A stretch of DNA of 51,988 bases from positions 1 through 51,988 of the forward strand of contig JAFQIY010000063.1 of NCBI GenBank assembly GCA_017415165.1, given 5' to 3'. This document shows, one piece after another, positions 34,191 to 42,292 of this stretch (positions within the stretch are counted from its first letter, which is position 1; each line of letters opens with the position of its first letter). A model generated the notes under the pieces. It was not told the origin of the DNA and did no database searches. It worked only from the letters and a program-made list of their open reading frames with translations. Origin of the DNA: Oscillospiraceae bacterium (lineage in GTDB: Bacteria; Bacillota; Clostridia; Oscillospirales; Ruminococcaceae). Both the position numbers and the translations under genes were made by a program.

Positions 34191-34226
34191 CAATTTTGGT
34201 AAAAAAATAATTACTGTGCCAATTCT

Positions 34227-34255
34227 TGACAATATATACCGACAATGCTATAATT
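34227..34255 (+). promoter_or_regulatory. Promoter for the secreted propeller-like protein gene
   Basis: Consensus TTGACA (34227-34232), 17-base spacer, TGC-TATAAT extended -10 (34250-34255). The leader is about 78 bases. It is divergent from the valS promoter. Confidence 0.85.
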
Positions 34256-34340
34256 TTAACATATTGTACATATTTGAAGCGAAAAATTCTGCTGTTCCGA
34301 ATTGTTTTAATTATATATGACATTGAAAGGTTGTGCTGTA

Positions 34341-36038
34341 ATGAACAAAAACATAGCAGTATTTATCACGGTTATATTTACTGTAATTATGCTGTTTCCT
34401 GCAGTGTACGTTTCGGCAAAGGAAGCTGAACTGAACGTTTCGTTCACCTCAGCAGAAAACAGTATTACCCTTGAATGGGAAGCGACAGGAGAGAAAATAC
34501 TGCAAAGCACGGTTTACAAGTACAATTCCGCAAAGAAGAAGTACACAAAGCTTGCTTCAGCCTCAAAGAAAAGCTATACCGAAAAGAAGCTTGACGCAGG
34601 CGAAAGGGTGCAGTATAAAATTACCGCAAAGCTCAGAGGCGGAAAAACCGTTTCAAAAATTATAACAGCGAATACCCTGCTTGAAGATATCCCTATGCAC
34701 GACGGAGATTATCAGGGAAGCACAAAGGCGTTTGTATACAGCCGTTATGACACAAATACGAATTACCTGATTTACCGAAACTGTAACGGTGAAGAAGTTA
34801 TTTACAAATCAAGCAAGGATTTTGATTATGAAATATCCATTTCCGAGGACGGCGCTGTTGTTTATTATGTTGTAAACGGAACAGTTTACCGCTACTCATA
34901 TGCAGAGGGCAAAAGCAGAAAAATCATCACACTGAAAAGCAATACCGAGCCTGTTCTCAGTGATAAATATCAGATTATTTCATCCCCTGACGGTGAATAC
35001 TGTCTTGTCAGAAGCTATTATTACCGTGGAGATACTGATTGCTATAAAATTTATTTTACAATCTGTCACGACGGTAAAACCGTTACATCGGAATACACAA
35101 GTTATCATCCTGTCAGTGCTGAAGGTGTCTCAAACGACGGAAGAGTTTTTTACATCGACGACCCTGAGGATAAATTTGAACTGCACTTATTCAGCTTTGA
35201 TACGGGAAAGGATGAAGTGTTTGCCGAAATAGACTTAGAGGGATACCCTTACAGAACTGATGTATTCTTTGATAAAAACAGCTACATTATTGAAGATTTA
35301 GATCTTATTTACGGAAAAATCGGGTCTGCATACCAAAATGCAGTCAGTGATTTATACCGTGTTATTAAATATGACGGAAAAAGTGCAATGGTTACAACGG
35401 ATGACGACACCGTTTACCGTTTGAATTTGGAAAACGGCAACTCACTGGAACTTGTGAACGGTTTTTCATACTTTGCTTGCACCGAGGATATGGACACGGT
35501 TGTTCTCTGTGATTACCAAAGTAAAAAGCTTGTGCGGCTTTCAGGCTGGAATGAAAAGGAAAACTGCTACAAAAACAGACAGGAAATTTCTATGCCCGAG
35601 CTTACCCACTGTCACACTATTGGCAGCTATTCCCCCGATTTGAATATCGTATGTATCAAAAACGAGTCAATTGAAGGCTCATGCCGTATCGCATATTTTG
35701 ACAGCGGAATTTTGCAGGAAACAAAGTGTAGTTATTACCCCATTATTGACCGTTTCGGCAACGTACTGCTCCGTGACAGTGGAGATAATTGGTATTTGTT
35801 AAAACCTGACGGAAGTGAAACGTACATTTTCAATGACGGAAACACTTACTACAATATGTGTAATAAACGCATAGGCGGCTTTGTTATTCTTGGTCGTGAG
35901 GAAATAGTAAGTGAGGGTTACGACGTGGACTACGGTTATTACGTTGAATACTACATTGACGAAAACGGAAAGCCCGTTTACCTCTGGAACGACAGAGAAG
36001 ATTTTGAAATTACCTACGCTCGTGAGCCAGAGGAATAA
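34341..36038 (+). CDS. Secreted Fn3/beta-propeller-like protein
   Basis: A 565-residue exported protein with a signal peptide (about 1-26, cleavage near VSA-KEAE). Residues 28-112 resemble a fibronectin type III-like domain (ITLEWEATGEKILQSTVYKYNSAKKKY...YKITAKLRGGKTVSKIITANT). The remainder is a run of beta-strand repeats with TolB-like phrases (IISSPDGEYCLVRSYY, SNDGRVFYIDDPEDKFELHLFSFDTG), suggesting a propeller. It is not a recognised enzyme; binding to a surface or polymer is the likeliest role. The ATG at 34341 follows GAAAGG; codon use is rather AT-rich compared with the housekeeping genes. Confidence 0.72.
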   Translation: MNKNIAVFITVIFTVIMLFPAVYVSAKEAELNVSFTSAENSITLEWEATGEKILQSTVYKYNSAKKKYTKLASASKKSYTEKKLDAGERVQYKITAKLRGGKTVSKIITANTLLEDIPMHDGDYQGSTKAFVYSRYDTNTNYLIYRNCNGEEVIYKSSKDFDYEISISEDGAVVYYVVNGTVYRYSYAEGKSRKIITLKSNTEPVLSDKYQIISSPDGEYCLVRSYYYRGDTDCYKIYFTICHDGKTVTSEYTSYHPVSAEGVSNDGRVFYIDDPEDKFELHLFSFDTGKDEVFAEIDLEGYPYRTDVFFDKNSYIIEDLDLIYGKIGSAYQNAVSDLYRVIKYDGKSAMVTTDDDTVYRLNLENGNSLELVNGFSYFACTEDMDTVVLCDYQSKKLVRLSGWNEKENCYKNRQEISMPELTHCHTIGSYSPDLNIVCIKNESIEGSCRIAYFDSGILQETKCSYYPIIDRFGNVLLRDSGDNWYLLKPDGSETYIFNDGNTYYNMCNKRIGGFVILGREEIVSEGYDVDYGYYVEYYIDENGKPVYLWNDREDFEITYAREPEE

Positions 36039-36050
36039 TATTGCATTGAA

Positions 36051-36081
36051 AAGGGTATCGGAACAAAAATCCGATACCCTT
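36051..36081. terminator. Bidirectional terminator
   Basis: AAGGGTATCGGA (36051-36062) pairs with TCCGATACCCTT (36070-36081), with TGATTTTA on the plus side. It separates the propeller gene from the convergent HTH fusion gene. Confidence 0.88.
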
Positions 36082-36085
36082 GATT

Positions 36086-36670
36086 TTATATTTTAACCTT
36101 CATAAACCCGTGCTCGCTGCAGTAAAAATAAAGCACACCGCCGCCAATTCGGGGAAGCCTTATTGCCGCTTCCTGCTCGGGATAAAGCTTCACAAGATGC
36201 ACCCTGTCACAGCCTGCATATGCCGCAAAGGTGATATAGTGCGCCTTACTCATTTCGTGGGAAAATGTAACGTAGAACTCACCGTCAATGTCCTCAATTT
36301 TCGGTGTGTGTGCCTCATCGGGTGCAATAGCCGCAAGTGGTGCAAGCTTTCTTCCGCAGCAGGAAATTTCCCCGTTTGCCGCCGCTGTAAAAATATTTCC
36401 GCATTCGGTGCAGATGTAGAATTTAACTCTTTTCATATTTCCTCCGATTGTGTTATTGCTTGTGATTTCGCCGTCAAGAAGCGTTTCAACGGGTACGCCG
36501 AATAATTCCGCAATATCATTCAGCACGGAAATGTCGGGACAGCCCAGTCCACGTTCCCATTTTGAAACAGCCTTATCGCTGACAAGAAGCCTTTCGGCAA
36601 CCTGTGCCTGTGTAAATCCCTTTTCGGTACGAAGCTTTCGGAGCAATGCTCCTGTTTTTTCGTAATTCAT
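36086..36670 (-). CDS. XRE-type HTH fused to a complete desulfoferrodoxin (superoxide reductase) domain
   Basis: A 194-residue fusion. Residues 5-60 are a Cro/C1-type helix-turn-helix (LLRKLRTEKGFTQAQVAERL, DKAVSKWERG). Residues 80-194 match two-iron superoxide reductase. The rubredoxin-like iron site is Cys87, Cys90, Cys104, Cys105 (FYICTECGNIF, ISCCGRKL). The catalytic iron ligands are His121 (EAHTPKIE), His138 and His144 (SHEMSKAHYI), Cys184 and His187 (YFYCSEHGF). All nine ligands are present, but the Lys that precedes the first His in active enzymes (EKH) is Ala120 here. It may be an iron- or superoxide-sensing regulator. The start is the ATG at 36670, 8 bases after AAGGA. Confidence 0.88.
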   Translation of the reverse strand: MNYEKTGALLRKLRTEKGFTQAQVAERLLVSDKAVSKWERGLGCPDISVLNDIAELFGVPVETLLDGEITSNNTIGGNMKRVKFYICTECGNIFTAAANGEISCCGRKLAPLAAIAPDEAHTPKIEDIDGEFYVTFSHEMSKAHYITFAAYAGCDRVHLVKLYPEQEAAIRLPRIGGGVLYFYCSEHGFMKVKI

Positions 36671-36747
36671 AGTCATCTTCCTTTCTGTCACAATTATAAC
36701 AGATTACCGAAGATAAGGCAATAAACCAACCGTAGAGTATTTTTCGA

Positions 36748-37179
36748 TCAGCCGCCGAGAAGCTGTTCAAGACAATTTTCATACCGAACATCCTGTTCAG
36801 CGGTACGCTTCAGCATACCTTTTATTCTTCCGCCGTTTCTGCGGATTTTTTTGTTTATCGCACGGAATTCCAGCAGTCCCGAAATATTGTCCGCTGTGTA
36901 CTGCTTGCCGTCCTGATTTATAACAATTGCCGACTTGCCAAGGCACATTGCCGCAAGACCGTAATCCTGCGTAACCGCAATATCTCCCCTCTGCACCATA
37001 TTTACAAGACGGAAATCCACGCTGTCAGCGCCCTTTTCCACAACAATCGTCTGCACTCCCTCACGCTCAATCCTGTGGGACGTATCGCAGAGAATTACAC
37101 ATTCGACACCATACTTCTCAGCAAGCCTTACCGTGATATCCACCACGGGACAGCCGTCTGCATCTATATAGATTTTCAC
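36748..37179 (-). CDS. YaiI/YqxD family protein (DUF188, PIN-like)
   Basis: A 143-residue cytosolic protein of the widespread DUF188 family. The N terminus MKIYIDADGCPVVDI carries the family DADxCPV motif (Gly in place of the more usual Ala), followed by ADSVDFRLVNMVQRGDIAVTQDYGLAAMCLGKSAIVINQDGKQYTADNI, also conserved. The acidic residues resemble the metal site of PIN-like nucleases, but no activity is established for the family. It lies downstream of hflX, separated by a terminator and a 102-bp palindrome, so it is probably expressed separately. Confidence 0.87.
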   Translation of the reverse strand: MKIYIDADGCPVVDITVRLAEKYGVECVILCDTSHRIEREGVQTIVVEKGADSVDFRLVNMVQRGDIAVTQDYGLAAMCLGKSAIVINQDGKQYTADNISGLLEFRAINKKIRRNGGRIKGMLKRTAEQDVRYENCLEQLLGG

Positions 37180-37203
37180 AATGTCACCCTTTCGATATAT
37201 GTA

Positions 37204-37305
37204 ATACTAAGCACCAATAAAACTATATACAAAAAATCTTCGCATAATCCATATATGCAAAATTATGCTCGATTTTTTGTATAGTTTTTAATTGGTGCTT
37301 AGTAT
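37204..37305. repeat. 102-bp imperfect palindrome (MITE-like)
   Basis: Two 35-base arms (37204-37238 and 37271-37305) are inverted copies: both begin ATACTAAGCACCAAT and end ACAAAAAATC, with two small indels between. Inside, GCATAAT (37242-37248) pairs with ATTATGC (37262-37268), so nearly the whole element can fold as one hairpin. It has no open frame and sits between the hflX terminator and the DUF188 gene. Confidence 0.8.
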
Positions 37306-37307
37306 AA

Positions 37308-37337
37308 ACAGTGCGGAAAAATTAATTTCCGCACTGT
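37308..37337 (-). terminator. Terminator of hflX
   Basis: ACAGTGCGGAAA pairs with TTTCCGCACTGT around AATTAA (37308-37337), directly after the hflX stop. The minus-strand tail is TTATACT, running into the palindrome. Confidence 0.75.
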
Positions 37338-37339
37338 CA

Positions 37340-38587
37340 TTAATTCGCTTTGAATGGTTCAACCATATAATAAATTTTCTTGTCAACAACGGCGTCAATC
37401 AGCGTACCCTCTGCAAGATATTCCTCGGAAATTATCTTTCCGTCTATACGGATAGTGTTGATTATGCTTGTCTTATCATAAGGAATAACAAATTTTCCAC
37501 GCACCGAGGTTTCGGGAAGGTTTCTTGCAATGCAGTCAAGCAGGTCGTCAAAGCCTTTTTTCTGCTTTGCGGAAATTTTTACCGTACGCTCATCGCACTT
37601 GATGTTCTCCGCCTCAGGCAGAAGGTCGCACTTATTCAGCACGTCAATTCTCGGAATACCGTCACAGCCTAAGTCCTTCAGCACCTCAGCCGTAACCTCA
37701 GCCTGCTCATAACCGTCGTCAGCACTTATGTCAACAAGGTTAATGATGATGTCAGCGGAAGCCGCTTCTTCAAGGGTACTCTTGAACGCTTCTACAAGAT
37801 TATGCGGCAAACGGCGGATAAGACCTACCGTGTCGATAAGAAGCACGCTTCTTCCGTCGGGGAGTTCTATCGAACGGGAAGTGATGTCAAGTGTTGCAAA
37901 AAGCTTGTTTTCAGCAAGTACACCTGCATCGGTCAAGGCATTGAGAAGCGTGGACTTGCCCACATTCGTGTATCCCACAATTGCCGCAGAAAGAACGTTG
38001 TCCTTCTTACGGCGTGCACGGTGCAATTCACGTCTGCGTTCAAGTTCTTTCAGCTCAGCTTCAAGGGACTCGATACGTCTGCGGATGTGACGCTTGTCCG
38101 TTTCCAGCTTAGACTCACCCGGACCACGAGTACCGATACCGCCGCCAAGACGTGACAATTCAACACCCTTACCTGCAAGACGTGGCAGACGGTATTTCTG
38201 CTGTGCAAGTTCAACCTGCAAGCGACCTTCCTTGGTCAGAGCGCGCTGCGCAAAAATATCAAGAATAAGGGTTGTTCGGTCTATAACACGGATATCGAGA
38301 ATACGTTCAATGTTACGGGTCTGATTTGCGGTAAGCTCGCAGTCAAAAATGATGAGGTTCGTCTGTAAAGCCTCAGCTTCTTCAACAAGCTGTTCAAGAC
38401 GTCCCGAGCCGATAACGGTTGCACTGTCACAGGCGGGACGCTTCTGAATAACCCTGCCAACGACCTCAACTCCCGCCGTAGCGGAAAGTTCTTCAAGCTC
38501 ATCAAGGGAACGTTCTGCGTCAAACTCCCCCGTGTCAGCAGAAACAAGCACCGCACGGGTGATGATTTCGGTTGTATTTTCAGTCAT
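37340..38587 (-). CDS. hflX: GTPase HflX
   Basis: Ribosome-associated GTPase (415 residues) that splits stalled or stressed ribosomes. The N-terminal HflX domain (about 20-190) includes VIGSGRLEQLVEEAEAL and the Gly-rich LSRLGGGIGTRGPGESKLETDKR loop. The G domain has G1 AIVGYTNVGKSTLLNAL (near 200-216), G3 LIDTVGLI and G4 LNKCDLL. The ATG follows GAGGTGATTTT. The only DNA between its ribosome site and the cysS stop is a heptamer-repeat inverted element, so it may be transcribed from cysS through that hairpin. Confidence 0.95.
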   Translation of the reverse strand: MTENTTEIITRAVLVSADTGEFDAERSLDELEELSATAGVEVVGRVIQKRPACDSATVIGSGRLEQLVEEAEALQTNLIIFDCELTANQTRNIERILDIRVIDRTTLILDIFAQRALTKEGRLQVELAQQKYRLPRLAGKGVELSRLGGGIGTRGPGESKLETDKRHIRRRIESLEAELKELERRRELHRARRKKDNVLSAAIVGYTNVGKSTLLNALTDAGVLAENKLFATLDITSRSIELPDGRSVLLIDTVGLIRRLPHNLVEAFKSTLEEAASADIIINLVDISADDGYEQAEVTAEVLKDLGCDGIPRIDVLNKCDLLPEAENIKCDERTVKISAKQKKGFDDLLDCIARNLPETSVRGKFVIPYDKTSIINTIRIDGKIISEEYLAEGTLIDAVVDKKIYYMVEPFKAN

Positions 38588-38603
38588 AAAATCACCTCAA
38601 TTC

Positions 38604-38686
38604 GTAATTCGCAATGCGTAATGCGCAATTAAAACAAGCGCTGGCGCATTTGTTTTAATTACGCATTGCGAATTGAGCATTGCGCA
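38604..38686. repeat. Heptamer-repeat inverted element, family B (two-armed copy)
   Basis: The left arm (38604-38631) reads GTAATTC, GCAATGC, GTAATGC, GCAATTA. The right arm (38656-38686) is the inverted series GTAATTA, GCAATGC, TCAATTC, GCAATGC. The core is AAACAAGCGC-tg-GCGCATTTGTTT. It abuts the cysS stop codon at one end and lies 6 bases from the hflX ribosome site at the other. In RNA it would make a hairpin of about 35 pairs. Confidence 0.8.
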
Positions 38687-40099
38687 TTATTTTTTTGTAA
38701 CCTTAGTGCCCTCACGGGTTTCAGTAATAACATAACCCATCTCAGCAATCTTATCACGGATTTCGTCAGCAAGAGCAAAGTTCTTTGCCTTTCTTGCTTC
38801 CTTGCGCTCCTCGATAAGCTTTGTGATTTCCTCAGGAATGTCATCACCTGCATCTGAATTGCTCTCGGCAAGCTTCTTAGCCGCATCAACAAGACCAATA
38901 CCGAGCACCTTGTCGAAGTCCTCGATAAGAGCAATCTTTGTTGCGTTTGTTGTGTCAGCCTTGAGTACATCGTAAACCGCTGTTACAGCAAGGGCTGTGT
39001 TAAGGTCGTTGTCCATTGCTTCTGTAAAGCCTGCCTTCAAGCTGTCAAATGCAGCCTTGTCAACAGCGCTGTTATCGAAAAGTGTCGCAACCTTTGCCGC
39101 AAGCTTGTTGTACGCAACAGCAGCGTTGTCAAGGTTTTCGTAGCTGAAAACAAGGGACTTGCGGTAATGTGACTGCAAGCAGAAGAAACGGTAAACAAGC
39201 GGATTGTAGCCCTTTTCTTCAAGGAGAGAAACTGTCAGGAACTCGCCCTTTGACTTACTCATCTTGCCGCCTGTTGTGTTCAGGTGATGAACGTGGAACC
39301 AGTAGTTGCACCACTCGTGACCGAGATATGCTTCACTCTGAGCGATTTCGTTTGTGTGATGTGGGAAAGCATTGTCGATACCGCCGCAGTGGATATCGAG
39401 GTATTCCCCGAGATTTTTCATACTGATGCAGGAACATTCAATGTGCCAGCCAGGGTAACCAACACCCCAAGGGCTGTCCCATTTCAGCTCCTGGTCGTCA
39501 AACTTGGACTTAGTAAACCAAAGAACAAAGTCAGCCTTGTTCTTCTTGTTGGAGTCCTCCTCAACGCCCTCACGAACGCCTACAGCGAGGTCTTCCTCGG
39601 TGAAATCGTTGAAAACGTAATACTTGTCAAGCTTGGAGGTGTCGAAGTAAATATTTCCGCCAGCTTCGTAAGCGTAGCCCTTTTCAATAAGGGAGCTGAT
39701 AACACGGATAAACTCGTCAATGCAGCTTGTAGCAGGCTCAACAACCTCAGGTGTCTTGATGTTCAGCTTTGCACAATCAGCAAAGAAAGCGTCCGTGTAA
39801 AACTTTGCGATTTCCATAACTGTCTTATGCTCACGCTTTGCACCCTTGAGCATCTTGTCGTCGCCTGTGTCGCCGTCGCTGGAAAGGTGACCAACGTCTG
39901 TGATGTTCATAACACGGGTTACATCATAGCCAACGTAACGGAAGTACTTCTCCAGCACGTCCTCCATAATGTAGCTGCGGAGATTACCGATGTGTGCGTA
40001 GTGGTAAACCGTAGGACCGCAGGTGTACATACTAACCTTGTTCTCAAAACGTGGCTTGAATTCATCCTTTGTTCTTGTAAGTGTGTTGTATAATTTCAT
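38687..40099 (-). CDS. cysS: Cysteinyl-tRNA synthetase
   Basis: Charges tRNA-Cys. The 470-residue class I enzyme has the zinc and HIGH-type region MYTCGPTVYHYAHIGNLRSYI (near 24-44), WHIECS with HCGGIDNAFPHHTNEIAQSEA for zinc and active-site formation, and KMSKSKGEFLT (near 274). The C terminus (IPEEITKLIEERKEARKAKNFALADEIRDKIAEMGYVITETREGTK) is the normal tRNA-binding end. It is 19 bases downstream of the DUF1963 gene and shares its direction with cysE, so sulfur-amino-acid genes are grouped here. Confidence 0.97.
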   Translation of the reverse strand: MKLYNTLTRTKDEFKPRFENKVSMYTCGPTVYHYAHIGNLRSYIMEDVLEKYFRYVGYDVTRVMNITDVGHLSSDGDTGDDKMLKGAKREHKTVMEIAKFYTDAFFADCAKLNIKTPEVVEPATSCIDEFIRVISSLIEKGYAYEAGGNIYFDTSKLDKYYVFNDFTEEDLAVGVREGVEEDSNKKNKADFVLWFTKSKFDDQELKWDSPWGVGYPGWHIECSCISMKNLGEYLDIHCGGIDNAFPHHTNEIAQSEAYLGHEWCNYWFHVHHLNTTGGKMSKSKGEFLTVSLLEEKGYNPLVYRFFCLQSHYRKSLVFSYENLDNAAVAYNKLAAKVATLFDNSAVDKAAFDSLKAGFTEAMDNDLNTALAVTAVYDVLKADTTNATKIALIEDFDKVLGIGLVDAAKKLAESNSDAGDDIPEEITKLIEERKEARKAKNFALADEIRDKIAEMGYVITETREGTKVTKK

Positions 40100-40118
40100 T
40101 TCAATTTTCCTTTCTTAA

Positions 40119-41159
40119 TTAAAAGCATTGCAATCTGATTTGTATTTCATCAAATTTACGGTTTGCAAGGTCAGAAGCCTTGATATAATAATACAGACGT
40201 CCGCCGTCACCGTACATTATGTAACTATTGCCGTTTTCGTATGTATCAAGCTGACAAAGCTGAATATATTCCTCTCCGAATTCTTCGTTGATACTATTCT
40301 GGATTATATCGGAGTAACCGCCAAGCTTAAAGCGTATATCGCCGTATTCGTCAGGGTCAAACCCAAGAGCCGACACAGCAGAAGCGTAGTAAACCTCCCA
40401 GTCATCGCAATCGTCATAATCCTCATAGCAAGGCACATCAGGTCTGCTTTCAAAGCTTAAACCGCATTGCTCAACAATACATTCTTCACTGATATCAGAC
40501 GGAAATTCAAGCGGTGCAAGTTCATCCATATCACCATTATAGTAATACACTGCCGCACCCTGTTCATCATCGCATAACTCCCACGGCTGATTTTCAAGGT
40601 CGTAAAAGAAATAAAGCATACCGCTTTCAGGAAAAATTCCGTCCTTGTCATAAGAATGAATTTCTTCACAGTTAATCTGCATAACAAACCCCAAAGGCTC
40701 TCCCGACTCGTTTCTGTACCATTCAAACTCAGACGGCATATCAGGCATACCACCGATTTTGGAATGTCCCGCTTCAACCTCGGAAATACTTTTTTCAGGC
40801 TTGATATAAACAGCATTTTTAATATATTTTTTTATGTTGTCAGCAAGCTCAGGGTCAGGCACAGCATTTGTTCTTCCCTCTTTTGATTTCATCAGCATTT
40901 CTTTTTCGGCAGCCATAGCTTCTTCTTTGGAAATACCCATCATATCAAACAGCATATCATTCATTTTTTCCGCACGTTCATTCTGTTCTTTTTTGGACAT
41001 TTTCATAAAATCGTCCAAATCATCAACACCGAGCATACTCTTCATCATCTCATCTGCACGCTCAAGCATATTCCGCTGATATTCGTCCATATTTTTAAGA
41101 AGCTCTGCCTCAGCATCGGAAAGATTTTTCATAAGCTCATTCATATCTGTGTTATTCAT
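40119..41159 (-). CDS. DUF1963 (YwqG-like) protein
   Basis: A 346-residue cytosolic acidic protein. Residues of about 100-346 match the DUF1963/YwqG family: HSKIGGMPDMPSEFEW, GEPLGFVMQINCEEI, GMLYFFYDLENQPW, ECIVEQCGLSFESRPDVPCYEDYDD, and the C-terminal MYGDGGRLYYYIKASDLANRKFDEIQIRLQ. The N-terminal 95 residues are helical, Met- and Glu-rich and not part of the family core. Function is unknown for the family. It is the first of two genes with cysS (19-base gap). Confidence 0.85.
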   Translation of the reverse strand: MNNTDMNELMKNLSDAEAELLKNMDEYQRNMLERADEMMKSMLGVDDLDDFMKMSKKEQNERAEKMNDMLFDMMGISKEEAMAAEKEMLMKSKEGRTNAVPDPELADNIKKYIKNAVYIKPEKSISEVEAGHSKIGGMPDMPSEFEWYRNESGEPLGFVMQINCEEIHSYDKDGIFPESGMLYFFYDLENQPWELCDDEQGAAVYYYNGDMDELAPLEFPSDISEECIVEQCGLSFESRPDVPCYEDYDDCDDWEVYYASAVSALGFDPDEYGDIRFKLGGYSDIIQNSINEEFGEEYIQLCQLDTYENGNSYIMYGDGGRLYYYIKASDLANRKFDEIQIRLQCF

Positions 41160-41190
41160 AATTTACGTCCTCCGTTTATGTTATGTATTC

Positions 41191-41226
41191 GGGACGAAAA
41201 CAACGAAACGTTGTCTGACCCGTCCC
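41191..41226 (-). terminator. Nested hairpin between cysE and the DUF1963 gene
   Basis: GGGACG (41191-41196) pairs with CGTCCC (41221-41226) and encloses CAACG/CGTTG (41201-41213). On the minus strand the inner stem is followed by TTTTCG. It may end cysE transcription or be part of the next leader. Confidence 0.5.
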
Positions 41227-41244
41227 CTGCAAAATAATTACGAA

Positions 41245-41925
41245 TTATTTGTTGTTCAGCCTGTTTCCAATCTCAGCAATTTCAATCCTGTTCATCTGCT
41301 TTTCAAGCTTTTCGATACGCATAAGGTGTGCACAAAGCTCCTGTGCAACAGGGTCGGGAATGTGCACCTGGTCAAGGTCGCAGGCAGTAACCTTCTTGCC
41401 GTTGCGTTTTACAATTCTTGCAGGAACACCAACCGCTGTACAGTTGGGAGGAACTTCCTCAAGAACAACCGCATTTGCCGCAATCTTGGCGTTATCCCCT
41501 ACCTTGAACGGACCGAGAACTCTTGCACCTGAGCCAACCATAACATTGTTGCCGAGGGTTGGGTGACGCTTGCCCTTTTCCTTACCTGTACCGCCGAGGG
41601 TTACACCCTGATAGATAAGGCAGTTATCACCGATTTCAGTTGTTTCGCCGATTACAACGCCTGCTCCGTGGTCAATGAAAAAGCCCTTGCCGATTTTTGC
41701 GCCGGGGTGGATTTCAATACCCGTGAGGAAACGTGCAAACTGCGAAATACATCGTGCTATAATAAACATTTTCTTTGTATGGAACCAATGTGCCGCACGG
41801 TACATTATAATAGCGTGCAGACCCGAATAGGTCAGCAGGATTTCTATTGTACTCCTTGCCGCAGGGTCACGTCTTTTAACCGACTCAATGTCGGATTTTA
41901 CATTCTCGATAATCTTTTCAAACAT
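41245..41925 (-). CDS. cysE: Serine O-acetyltransferase
   Basis: First step of cysteine synthesis: acetyl-CoA plus L-serine to O-acetylserine. The 226-residue protein has the helical N-terminal part and a left-handed beta-helix (about 75-200) with FIDHGAGVVIGETTEIGDNCLIYQGVTLGGTGKEKGKRHPTLGNNVMVGSGA, which carries the catalytic Asp-His and the acetyl-CoA contacts. The C-terminal extension ends HLMRIEKLEKQMNRIEIAEIGNRLNNK. The start is the ATG at 41925, 7 bases after GGGAG; upstream in-frame codons lie between the T-box terminator and that site. Expression should rise when tRNA-Cys is uncharged, through the T-box upstream. Confidence 0.95.
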   Translation of the reverse strand: MFEKIIENVKSDIESVKRRDPAARSTIEILLTYSGLHAIIMYRAAHWFHTKKMFIIARCISQFARFLTGIEIHPGAKIGKGFFIDHGAGVVIGETTEIGDNCLIYQGVTLGGTGKEKGKRHPTLGNNVMVGSGARVLGPFKVGDNAKIAANAVVLEEVPPNCTAVGVPARIVKRNGKKVTACDLDQVHIPDPVAQELCAHLMRIEKLEKQMNRIEIAEIGNRLNNK

Positions 41926-41956
41926 AACATTTCTCCCTTCGTTCAACAATTTTCGC

Positions 41957-42216
41957 CAAACAAAAGCCGCCTCCACAGAGTTATCCCTATGAAGGCGGCA
42001 TCATACATTTACCACGGTTCCACTTCAATTCGGAGCAATATTTTGAGTGCTCCCTCTATGCCCTGTAACGTGAGCACACGCAGACGGATACTGTGACTTC
42101 CCCGTCCGAACTGACAGCCGCACTTCACAAACCATCCGCTGTATCGTCGCACCGACCCGATACTCTCTGAAAGCTTCATAGTAAGCTACTCTGACTGCTA
42201 CGTCTTTCCGATATTA
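41957..42216 (-). promoter_or_regulatory. T-box riboswitch, tRNA-Cys type, in front of cysE
   Basis: On the minus strand the leader has an AGAGAG...GGTGCGA stem I region and a candidate specifier TGC (Cys) at 42120-42122 in a GTGAAG-TGC context. The conserved T-box GAAGTGGAACCGTGG is at 42012-42026. A terminator GCCGCCT/AGGCGGC (41966-41999) with TTTTGTTTG follows, and the antiterminator would use the T-box bases. Uncharged tRNA-Cys should stabilise the antiterminator and turn cysE on. The specifier position is read from context and not from a covariance model. Confidence 0.9.
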
Positions 42217-42222
42217 CATTAT

Positions 42223-42251
42223 ATTATATCATAGCTTTCCGTAAATTGCAA
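42223..42251 (-). promoter_or_regulatory. Promoter for the T-box-cysE transcript
   Basis: Minus-strand TTGCAA (42246-42251), 17-base spacer, TGA-TATAAT extended -10 (42223-42228). Transcription would begin near 42216. Confidence 0.8.
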
Positions 42252-42267
42252 CAGCTTTTTTACGGAA

Positions 42268-42289
42268 AAGGACGGTCTGTGCCGTCCTT
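42268..42289 (-). terminator. Terminator of the lipoprotein gene at 42293
   Basis: AAGGACGG (42268-42275) pairs with CCGTCCTT (42282-42289); the minus-strand tail is TTCCGTAAAAAAG, so the T-run is short. Confidence 0.7.
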
Positions 42290-42292
42290 TAA

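Noticed and set aside
34120-34226. T-box riboswitch upstream of valS
   Set aside because: The promoter is about 45 bases from the ATG and no GTGGAACC-type T-box sequence or terminator is present.
38604-38686. CRISPR-like array
   Set aside because: Units are 7 bases without spacers and are arranged as inverted arms; no cas genes are near. The same holds for the other heptamer elements.
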